Positions 1 to 7,390 of a DNA stretch of 15,819 nt are shown piece after piece; positions within the stretch are counted from its first letter, which is position 1, and the number at the start of each line of letters is the position of its first letter. The stretch is from Coxiellaceae bacterium. GTDB taxonomy: Bacteria > Pseudomonadota > Gammaproteobacteria > UBA9339. The stretch lies in assembly GCA_003142435.1 (NCBI GenBank), contig PLMI01000159.1:1-15819 (forward strand), written 5' to 3'. The translations under genes were made by a program, and so were the position numbers. The notes under the pieces were generated by a model. It searched no databases and was not told the DNA's origin. It saw only the letters and a list, made by a program, of their open reading frames with translations.

Positions 1-24
1 ATTCAATCTTTTCATCCTGGTTTT

Positions 25-3000
25 ATGACCACAAACTCAGCGATGATTTCTCTCTCTCCGGCACCTGTACTTCCTTTAGCTCAAGAGCAGTTCAGATTTT
101 TACCAGGTGCGTATTCGCCTTTTTTGGCACAAATGCTTTTAGCTTCTTTATCTTCGGCACCTCTGCCTCCGACTCCTGCATTTCAAGCATATTTAACTGC
201 TTTACTTCTACCTCCAGCACATCCAACACCTCCCCCTGCTTTACCATATTCGCCAGGTTTAGAAGAAGGAGCAGCCGTATCTGAGAAAATAGCGTATCCG
301 GAATTTTTAAAGAGTGAGTCTTACAATTTTGGCTATGAAATGCTCCCTCTACCACCAACATGTTCAAGTATTCAGGTATCGCTCCCATTCTCAGATATGC
401 GAAGACGCGCCGAAGAAGCCGAAGAAGCAACGTTGCATGAGGAAATATGCTTTGATGATACAAATACTGCAAGTATGAGTGACGACTCAAAACCAGAAGC
501 TATAGCAATAGCGTCACCACAAATCATAGCACCAGAACCTGCAGTTGTTGAGCTTGTCACAACTAAACCTGTAGCATCTGAACTCACAATTGCCGAAAAA
601 GTGGCTCAGCAATCTCGTTTGTTGGACGAGTGTTTTGGATGTCAAAAGAATCAAGAACAAGCTCAAGCATTTGATTCATCTTCAGCAGAACCTTTGCCCA
701 AAAGACGAAAACTGAGGCAATTTGCTGGAAAACCTCGCGAAGAATTTCTAATTCCACCGCTCAAAACCGATATAATTCTGCAAAAATTTTTATTAACAAC
801 CATTGTTGGTAATTCTGCGAAATTTAATGAACTAATTACCAATATGGCAACATATTATGGCTGTTTTTCTTTGCCTCTTAATAAAGATAACACATTAGAA
901 TATTTTAAAACTTTATTGCAAGCTATTATTGATGAGCAAAAATCATCCGCTGATGATGCCGCAATTCTAATTTCCCAAATAACGCCCGAAAACTTGGTTA
1001 CTACAATAAGCAATACAGGTTTAATATTTGACGAAGAGGCAATACAGCAATTAATTGCTGAACATGATAATAGTCCGGACTGGAAATTACTTCTCAGCGC
1101 AGCTAAAGAAGCTTCTGCTAATAATCAAAATAAAATTACGCAATATTGTGAAGAATGCGTAAAACTAAACATTTCTCAACCTCCGACAGTTATTATGCAA
1201 AGGATGCTTGAACGGGAAATTGATAATTTGGGGAAAAGCCAACCAGCGCAAATACAAAATAAAGAACAAAAAGCAATTGCCATATTTCTTGACAATTGTA
1301 TAGAAGATTCCAGCGGTGAAGTGAAATATCATTGCTGTTTTGCTGTAATAAAATTTAAAGGCAACCGTTACATGCAGGCAGCTGTTGGCTTGTCTGGTGA
1401 AGAAAAACTGATCGTAGATTTTTGTTCACAATTGCCCCGTCAAAATAGAGAAGAGCATTCTTTAGTTCATTATTTGAAACAAGCAACTACCTATCAAACT
1501 CAATTTATACTCGATCGTGAGGGAGCAGAAATTATCACTTCGCTAAGGTCGGAAAATTTGCAGCCAATCCCTTTTCTCGCTTTAGTCGGCAAACAACAAA
1601 ACGAATTTAAGCAACACAAAAAGAAAAGAATAACATCTAGCTTAGGAACTGAATCATTGCCTAGCAAACAAGTCGAAAACGCACTAGAAAAAACAACCAT
1701 AACTCCTTCTAGAATTCCAACCGAATTAGACACTTTTCGCGATATTTTTCGCGCTTCATCTCCTGTTAGACCTAAAACAGCAGTTGTTAAACCGGATCAT
1801 ACGCACTATGATTTTAGCGTAATACAAGAAATACCTCGTAATCCGTCGTTTGCAGGTTTCAATCTAAAAGAACGTCTACTTGCCGCTGGTTTTACATTGC
1901 CTTTATACTCATATCAAGAAAGGACTGTTACTGAAATATCAGAAGTAGTAACCAAGCAAACTAATACTTCATACTATGGAATTTTAGTTGCTCTTGAGGG
2001 GGGGCTTGGTAAAACATCTATAAGCCTAGCTGCAACTAGTGTTATGCCGGAGCGTCATGGTCGTTCTACCTTAGTAATATGTCCCAAGGCAGTGAATAAT
2101 AAATGGCAAGAAGAGGATGAGAAAACCTCAGCATATAATAAGCCAGGCACAAAATCTGTATACATTTTACATAAAAAAAATTTAGATGTTCTTGCATCTG
2201 AAAATGATGGTCTGTGTATAGTAAATTATGAAAAGCTAACCCGTTTTTTAAGTGGTCCAATCGACAACCCATTTAAAGCACGGATGAGATTTATTGCCTT
2301 AAGCAAACTTATTCTAGAACTTTCGCAAGAAAAAATTAAATATTTTGATAGCATTTGGACTAGTATTTGCACTATTATCAACAATACCCCACCAGATGAT
2401 AATACTCCTGTCAGAATAAAACCTGCGTACAAAAGAAAAACATTAGAAATTTTACCAGGGCCAAATTTGTTTTTCCGCATATATAACAACCTATTATCTG
2501 ACGCAGATATAAAAGATCAGTTTGCTAAATTGAATGCTAATGCAGATGATGTATTGAGATTTATAGTAGTTAAATTCATTATTACCACATTAGAAAAAAA
2601 AGGTTATTTAAGTCCCACTGGCAAAGTATTAAAAGATCTTGATGGCGCGTTTTCCGAGAGCACATTTTTATCTTTATTGCCGCAAACTACCCAATCAACT
2701 GATCTAAACCCATATTTCAAAGATGGCAAGCCAATTGTTTCGTTTGCATTACTGCAGATACTAATGCATGAAAGATCACAAGCGATTAAGTTTAAAGTGA
2801 TTATCATTGACGAAGCTCATCAACATCGCAGCGAAAAAGATTGTGAGCTACTTTCGCAAATTACTACTGAAGCTGATTATCTTATTGCACTGACTGGAAC
2901 GCCCTTCCAAAATGAACTTGGTGAATTATGGGAAAAATTAAATATAAATAACCCGGGGAGTTTGGGCACATTAGAAAATTTTACTGAACCTTTTAAGAAC

Positions 3001-4884
3001 ATGATAGCCGAAATAGCAAAATTAATGTGCAACAACTGTTTTCCTCAGAATTCTCAAGCCTCAACACAACCACAACTGTTACAACTTTTAGAAGGGTACG
3101 CACAGGAACTTATCCAATTACGATCTAAAATTGCCACACACATGATACGCCTTAAAAGTAACGATAGTGAAGTAAAACAAAGCAAATCGATTCCTCTTAA
3201 AGTGAAAGCAGAAATCCCGTGGAAATTCTCTCCTTTGCAACAAACATATATAGCAGAAAACATGGATCCTGAAAAAATTGCGCTTGCTTGTCGCAGATTA
3301 ATGTCTAATCACCCTGCTGAAACATCACAGACTGACAAAAAGGAAACTCCTAAGGGGGCAAGATTACTGCAACAATACTCAGAATGCGCAGGTCATCCAG
3401 CTCTACTGCAATGTAAAGAGTTATATAAGAAAAATCTGTCTTTTGAAGATAAAAAAGAAGTAATCAAACGCATCATTCGCGAGAATTACCATAACAATAT
3501 TGATGAATTTATTAACGCATCAGGTAAACTTAAAGCCTTTTTTAAATACATTGAGCCTCTTCTAGATCAGGAAAAAAGGCAGGTACTTTGTATAGTTGAT
3601 AAGATTCCTATCGCAGCCATTATAGAAGTGGTCTGCGAATGGAAATGGTTAGAAAGTAAAGGTGCAATATGTAGTACTTATCACGGAATATTGGGTCAAA
3701 ACGCGCGTGATAAAGTAGTAACAAGATTTAACAATCATCCTGAACAAAACAAACTTCTTTCTCTAACCCATGCAGGTGGCGTTGGCTTAAATTTAACTCA
3801 AATCACTGATGTTATAGTATTCGATGACGATTGGAATCCTCAAGTAACAAAGCAGGCAATAAATAGAGCCTTTCGGCTAGATAGCGCTAACAAAGAAATA
3901 AAATTACTTTATATGCATAACCGGGAGGATTATGTCGCAGAAAGAATGAAGGAAGTAGCTAAAAATAAACAAAAACAAGGTAAATTCTTTATTGATAGAG
4001 GACGTAAAAAACGTGATCCCCAAAAAGATTTATTAAAAACCATGCGTTTCTTATTAAAGCAAAGTTGTTTTTATGCAAAAGCTAATTTAACAGATGAAGA
4101 ATGGCAAATGCTTCATGACTCAATAAAAGGATTAGTAAAAAAACCGGCTGCTAAGGATAAATCTAAGCATGGGCATGACGCAGCAGCAGATCCAGTATCC
4201 TCAATAACTACAGCAAAGGAACGACTCAACCAAACAGTACTGATGCCGAGTTTGACGCAGTTTGATGAGGATTTGTCTCCGCCTGACCTTGAATTATTAG
4301 TGGATAGTGGACAAGAACCTCCCAGAAAACGTTTAAAAAAATTAGAAGAAATACATTTTGATCATAGAAACACACAGACTCAAAGTGTGGCAACAGCTCG
4401 AAAGCGTCAAGCTGATACTCTTGATTTGCCTGAAAATGAGCCATTTTGCAAGCGTCTTAAGTTAGATTCAAATCCTATTGGAACTTCTGGAGAGAAGTCG
4501 CAACAACTAGGCCAAATAGCATCGCCGCCAAAACCGATGCAGTTTGTTGAGGATTTCTCGGATACGCCTTTGCCCGGTCATTCAAGTCCTTTCAAAAAGC
4601 GCGTAGAAAAATCTGAAGAAAAAAACACACAATCAGAAGATACACAAACTCAAGAGATATCTAAAATAAAAAGGCGTAACAAGTTATATTTTCAATTTCT
4701 TGGCCGCAGAAGTTTCTTATATAGCAGGAAGCCTTGGTTGCGAGAACCAGCATTTGTAAACAAGCGATGTTCACAAACTTTATTTCGACATTTACAGAGA
4801 AAAGCTGCGGTAATAAATCCTCAAAAAACTTGTTCCTCTTCACAAGAAGCGGTGCCACAAGAATCGGCGCCAGCGCCTTTGTAA
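25..4884 (+). CDS. Giant SNF2/Swi2-like DNA-dependent ATPase with nuclear-localisation-like signals (candidate host-nucleus effector)
   Basis: The 1619-residue protein has a full set of SNF2 helicase motifs: Walker A GGLGKT (659-664), DEAH (929-932), TGTPFQN (957-963), motif V AGGVGLNLT (1250-1258) and motif VI QAINRAFR (1277-1284). SNF2 ATPases translocate on double-stranded DNA and remodel protein-DNA complexes. The stretch between Walker A and DEAH is about 265 residues, much longer than usual. The first ~240 residues are Pro/Ala/Glu-rich and look disordered; residues ~245-560 are not recognised. Basic signals resembling monopartite NLSs occur at 225-231 (PKRRKLR), 1433-1439 (PRKRLKK), 1475-1482 (CKRLKLDS), 1524-1526 and 1549-1551. 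The C-terminus is basic. No signal peptide or membrane segment is seen. The reading frame stays open to base 1, so the start is uncertain: ATG25 has no clear ribosome site, and the gene may begin left of the window. SNF2 identity is strong; nuclear targeting is inferred. Confidence 0.88.
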   Translation: MTTNSAMISLSPAPVLPLAQEQFRFLPGAYSPFLAQMLLASLSSAPLPPTPAFQAYLTALLLPPAHPTPPPALPYSPGLEEGAAVSEKIAYPEFLKSESYNFGYEMLPLPPTCSSIQVSLPFSDMRRRAEEAEEATLHEEICFDDTNTASMSDDSKPEAIAIASPQIIAPEPAVVELVTTKPVASELTIAEKVAQQSRLLDECFGCQKNQEQAQAFDSSSAEPLPKRRKLRQFAGKPREEFLIPPLKTDIILQKFLLTTIVGNSAKFNELITNMATYYGCFSLPLNKDNTLEYFKTLLQAIIDEQKSSADDAAILISQITPENLVTTISNTGLIFDEEAIQQLIAEHDNSPDWKLLLSAAKEASANNQNKITQYCEECVKLNISQPPTVIMQRMLEREIDNLGKSQPAQIQNKEQKAIAIFLDNCIEDSSGEVKYHCCFAVIKFKGNRYMQAAVGLSGEEKLIVDFCSQLPRQNREEHSLVHYLKQATTYQTQFILDREGAEIITSLRSENLQPIPFLALVGKQQNEFKQHKKKRITSSLGTESLPSKQVENALEKTTITPSRIPTELDTFRDIFRASSPVRPKTAVVKPDHTHYDFSVIQEIPRNPSFAGFNLKERLLAAGFTLPLYSYQERTVTEISEVVTKQTNTSYYGILVALEGGLGKTSISLAATSVMPERHGRSTLVICPKAVNNKWQEEDEKTSAYNKPGTKSVYILHKKNLDVLASENDGLCIVNYEKLTRFLSGPIDNPFKARMRFIALSKLILELSQEKIKYFDSIWTSICTIINNTPPDDNTPVRIKPAYKRKTLEILPGPNLFFRIYNNLLSDADIKDQFAKLNANADDVLRFIVVKFIITTLEKKGYLSPTGKVLKDLDGAFSESTFLSLLPQTTQSTDLNPYFKDGKPIVSFALLQILMHERSQAIKFKVIIIDEAHQHRSEKDCELLSQITTEADYLIALTGTPFQNELGELWEKLNINNPGSLGTLENFTEPFKNMIAEIAKLMCNNCFPQNSQASTQPQLLQLLEGYAQELIQLRSKIATHMIRLKSNDSEVKQSKSIPLKVKAEIPWKFSPLQQTYIAENMDPEKIALACRRLMSNHPAETSQTDKKETPKGARLLQQYSECAGHPALLQCKELYKKNLSFEDKKEVIKRIIRENYHNNIDEFINASGKLKAFFKYIEPLLDQEKRQVLCIVDKIPIAAIIEVVCEWKWLESKGAICSTYHGILGQNARDKVVTRFNNHPEQNKLLSLTHAGGVGLNLTQITDVIVFDDDWNPQVTKQAINRAFRLDSANKEIKLLYMHNREDYVAERMKEVAKNKQKQGKFFIDRGRKKRDPQKDLLKTMRFLLKQSCFYAKANLTDEEWQMLHDSIKGLVKKPAAKDKSKHGHDAAADPVSSITTAKERLNQTVLMPSLTQFDEDLSPPDLELLVDSGQEPPRKRLKKLEEIHFDHRNTQTQSVATARKRQADTLDLPENEPFCKRLKLDSNPIGTSGEKSQQLGQIASPPKPMQFVEDFSDTPLPGHSSPFKKRVEKSEEKNTQSEDTQTQEISKIKRRNKLYFQFLGRRSFLYSRKPWLREPAFVNKRCSQTLFRHLQRKAAVINPQKTCSSSQEAVPQESAPAPL

Positions 4885-4918
4885 TAAAGCGAATTTAGGA
4901 TATTTTCTCTGATTTTTA

Positions 4919-4994
4919 TAACTATTTGATTTTACTGCACTTTTTTATTACATGTTTTTTATAAAGGCTTATAAAGGCTTTTGTTGAATAAATC
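4919..4994 (+). repeat. Left copy of an inverted repeat pair with an IS903-like tip
   Basis: Bases 4919-4958 match the reverse complement of 15572-15611 with 4 differences in 40. Both copies then run, after a short variable stretch, into GGC-T/G-TTGTTGAATAAAT. The tip at 4976-4994 (GGCTTTTGTTGAATAAATC) differs by one extra T from the IS903 (IS5 family) terminal repeat as I remember it. No transposase is present beside it. Confidence 0.7.
4961..4980. repeat. 10-bp perfect tandem duplication
   Basis: ATAAAGGCTT occurs twice in direct succession, immediately before the IS903-like TTGTTGAATAAATC. This may be a target duplication, a slippage product or a small internal expansion; the 15.6-kb copy lacks it. 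Confidence 0.85.
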
Positions 4995-5040
4995 ACTTTT
5001 GCCCGTTTTTGATTCTAATTTATTATACCTTTTATATTAA

Positions 5041-5099
5041 GGTAGCCGCGGACTTTAGTCCGCGTTATATTAAAACGCAAGCTAAAGCTTGCGGCTACC
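5041..5099. repeat. Double-hairpin palindromic element (REP/BIME-like)
   Basis: An outer inverted repeat GGTAGCCGC (5041-5049) / GCGGCTACC (5091-5099) encloses two perfect 8-bp hairpins: CGCGGACT-tt-AGTCCGCG (5047-5064) and CGCAAGCT-aa-AGCTTGCG (5076-5093), separated by an AT-rich spacer. The element is far more GC-rich than its surroundings. It can fold as two stem-loops or as a three-way junction. No T-run follows on either strand, so it does not look like a terminator. Probably one member of a dispersed family. Confidence 0.8.
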
Positions 5100-5365
5100 A
5101 AATCAAAAAAGCAGAAAATATGAACCATTCCATAAAATAATTGTTAGTGCTTTCAGGTTATCAATATAAGCTAGCCTATTTTTTTTTAATATTACTGTAG
5201 GCTGCGTTAAGCATTGTTGTTGGTTATTAATAGTCATTTAGGCCTCAAATCAAATGAATTAAAAAAAATATTATATAGAAAGGGCCGTGATTAATATATC
5301 AGGTAGAAATACCTATAGGTTTTATTGAGCTGAGATTTAATGGTGTTTTGTGTTGAGGTATTTTT

Positions 5366-5395
5366 TTAGCAAAAATAGCTATGTTATGCTATACT
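5366..5395 (+). promoter_or_regulatory. Likely deaD promoter (extended -10)
   Basis: TGCTATACT at 5387-5395 is an extended -10 element (TATACT at 5390-5395). TTAGCA at 5366-5371, 18 bp upstream, is a weak -35. Transcription would start near 5402 and give a leader of about 150 nt before deaD. Long leaders are known for cold-induced genes such as csdA, but no specific element was recognised here. Confidence 0.45.
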
Positions 5396-5552
5396 TACAA
5401 ATAAAGTTCTAAGAATATCAGATTAGAATATGTGTTTCGCTATTTCCTATTAGCTTTCAACTTTCTTTTCTCCTTCCTGATGCCCCACAAGTGCCAATAA
5501 TTCATTTAGCATGATGTGTAATATCAGTTAATAACAAATGAGAACGACAATC

Positions 5553-7070
5553 ATGACTAAAACAAAATCATTTGAGCATCTGCAAATTGCAGCAAAGCTT
5601 TTATCTACTTTAACGGAGTTAGGATACGAAAATCCAACGCCAATCCAGGAGCAAAGCATTCCTGTTTTATTACAGGGCAAGGATCTTGTTGCCCAAGCGC
5701 AAACTGGAACTGGAAAGACCGCGGCATTTGCCTTGCCAATATTGACGCATATTTCACTTAAGGAAAATTATCCACAAGCTCTAGTTTTAGCGCCAACGCG
5801 TGAGCTTGCTATTCAAGTTGCTGAAGCATTCCAAAGTTACGCTAAGCATCTTCATGATTTTCGAGTGCTGCCAATTTATGGCGGCCAAGATTATGGGCGT
5901 CAATTAAAAGCATTAAAACGCGGAGTTCATGTTGTTGTCGGTACTCCGGGACGCGTAATGGATCATCTTCGTCGAAATACTTTAAACATAAAAAAAATCA
6001 GAACTTTTGTGCTGGACGAAGCCGATGAGATGCTTAAAATGGGATTTATCGACGATGTATCATGGATTTTAAAACAGATTCCTGAATCACAATCACATCA
6101 AACAGCATTGTTTTCAGCAACTATTCCTTCGGCTATCCGCAGTATAGCTAATAAGTATTTAAAAAATCCAATTGAAATAAAAATAAACCCAAAAGAGAGA
6201 ACTATTGCTGCCATCAAACAATGTTGCATGATAATTGGTGGTGAACAAAAGTTATCAGCATTAACACGTTTCCTAGAGCTCGAAGATTTTGACTCCATTC
6301 TTATTTTTACCAGAACTAAAAACACCTCAACTGAACTTGCTACAAAATTGGAGGCTCGAGGTTATGCAGTTGCTGCATTGAATGGTGATATGAACCAATC
6401 AGCACGGGAAAAAGTCATCGCAAAAATTAAAAATAAATCTATTGATATAATTGTTGCAACTGATGTTGCTGCCAGAGGTTTAGATATTGACCGATTAAGC
6501 CACGTAATTAGTTATGATATTCCGTATGATACAGAATCCTATATTCATCGAATTGGCCGAACTGGCAGAGCTGGACGCGAAGGCAAGGCTTTACTTTTAG
6601 TTACTCACCGAGAGAGGCGCATGTTAAGCGATATTGAAAGAGCTATGAAGCAACCAATTAAAGTTATTACTCCTCCATCTGCAAATCAGATAAATGAAAA
6701 GAGAGTGGAAAAACTAACTGATTCAGTAGCGGAAATTTTGACAAAAGATGCATACAGATCCTATTGTGAAATCGTGGCAAACATTACACAAAAATGTAAT
6801 GTTTCGATGACAGACGTAGCCGCAGCGCTTGCATTTATGTCACAAAAAGAAAAGTTACTTGATAAAAAGTCAGATAAATCATTTGAATTTTCTGAGGGTG
6901 CTGGAGGTAGAGATTATGAAGATAGCAGAAATGATGGCAGAAGAAGGAAAAAAAAGAATTTTAGAGCGGATTCAAATAAGAATTCATTTCATAAAAGAAA
7001 AAAAGTAAACAAATCTGATCATGGTAGTAACTCATTTAATAAAAAAATGAAAAAGGATAAAAAATATTAG
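5553..7070 (+). CDS. deaD: ATP-dependent DEAD-box RNA helicase DeaD/CsdA
   Basis: RNA helicase that unwinds structured RNA, with known roles in ribosome assembly and mRNA decay at low temperature. From ATG5553 the protein has 505 residues. It shows the Q motif (GYENPTPIQ), AQTGTGKT, PTREL, TPGR, DEAD (with VLDEADEMLKMGFIDDV, very like E. coli DeaD), SAT, ATDVAARGLD and HRIGRTGRAGR, all intact. Similarity to E. coli DeaD continues through ALNGDMNQ and past the core (EKRVEKL region), then gives way to a low-complexity Lys/Arg/Ser/Asn tail. The RNA-binding domain of long DeaD proteins is not evident; the basic tail may bind RNA instead. ATG5553 is preferred over ATG5538 because GAGA lies 9 nt upstream of it and the extra five residues look unconserved. 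The gene converges on the GH13 gene. Confidence 0.93.
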   Translation: MTKTKSFEHLQIAAKLLSTLTELGYENPTPIQEQSIPVLLQGKDLVAQAQTGTGKTAAFALPILTHISLKENYPQALVLAPTRELAIQVAEAFQSYAKHLHDFRVLPIYGGQDYGRQLKALKRGVHVVVGTPGRVMDHLRRNTLNIKKIRTFVLDEADEMLKMGFIDDVSWILKQIPESQSHQTALFSATIPSAIRSIANKYLKNPIEIKINPKERTIAAIKQCCMIIGGEQKLSALTRFLELEDFDSILIFTRTKNTSTELATKLEARGYAVAALNGDMNQSAREKVIAKIKNKSIDIIVATDVAARGLDIDRLSHVISYDIPYDTESYIHRIGRTGRAGREGKALLLVTHRERRMLSDIERAMKQPIKVITPPSANQINEKRVEKLTDSVAEILTKDAYRSYCEIVANITQKCNVSMTDVAAALAFMSQKEKLLDKKSDKSFEFSEGAGGRDYEDSRNDGRRRKKKNFRADSNKNSFHKRKKVNKSDHGSNSFNKKMKKDKKY

Positions 7071-7380
7071 AAACCCCTCACGCCCCCATGGAAACGTTCT
7101 ATTTTGAGCGCTTTTTCGCCAAAAAACTCTTCAAAATGCTCACATACTCAACTGTATGCTGCGCTTTTTACGAAGTGCTGTCCATGCACTTCGCCCTGCG
7201 GGCTGCCTTCGGAATTCAAAATTGTTCCAGACAATTTTGTCATCGTTTTTTGACACAAATTTGTCTGGAACAATTTTCGCCACGAGCGAAGCGAGCTTGC
7301 GAGTATCATGGATGATACGAGTAAAAAATCATCTCAAAGTAGAACGCTTTTGATACCGCCAGCATAGGGGGTGAGTTATT
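7071..7380. mobile_element. MITE-like palindromic element in the deaD-GH13 gap
   Basis: The two ends form an imperfect terminal inverted repeat. The left reads CTCACGCCCCCATGG then AAACGTTCTATTTTGAG; the right, on the minus strand, reads CTCACCCCCTATGCTGG then AAGCGTTCTACTTTGAG. Inside are an 8-bp hairpin CGAAGTGC/GCACTTCG (7171-7193), a 17-bp perfect stem (7218-7277) and the short palindrome TATCAT-GG-ATGATA near 7304-7317. There is no transposase; open frames across it are by-products of the palindromes. It begins right at the deaD stop and ends about 10 bp before the GH13 stop, so it may end transcription from both sides. Part of it recurs at the end of tag. Confidence 0.72.
7218..7277. 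repeat. Long hairpin inside the MITE-like element
   Basis: AAAATTGTTCCAGACAA (7218-7234) pairs perfectly with TTGTCTGGAACAATTTT (7261-7277). The inner flanks TTTG/CAAA extend the stem with a mismatch, leaving a T-rich loop. The hairpin would be stable on either strand. Confidence 0.85.
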
Positions 7381-7390
7381 ACAAAAAAAC

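Larger units (their letters stand above)
4885..5552. other. Repeat-rich intergenic region between the SNF2-like gene and deaD
   Basis: No coding sequence is recognisable on either strand. The region holds a 10-bp tandem duplication, one copy of a long repeat whose inverted partner lies near 15.6 kb, a two-hairpin element and a likely deaD promoter. No clear intrinsic terminator (GC-rich hairpin plus T-run) follows the SNF2-like gene. Confidence 0.7.

Noticed and set aside
1300..1620. Possible nucleic-acid deaminase domain in the SNF2-like protein (EEHSLVHYL segment)
   Set aside because: The His and Glu are in the wrong order for the HxE motif and no PCxxC follows.
5041..5099. Double hairpin as terminator of the SNF2-like gene
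   Set aside because: There is no T-run after either hairpin, and it lies over 150 bp beyond the stop.
7088..7353. Two overlapping plus-strand open frames (75 and 65 codons) after deaD
   Set aside because: They lie wholly inside the MITE-like palindromic element, have no ribosome site and show no protein-like pattern.
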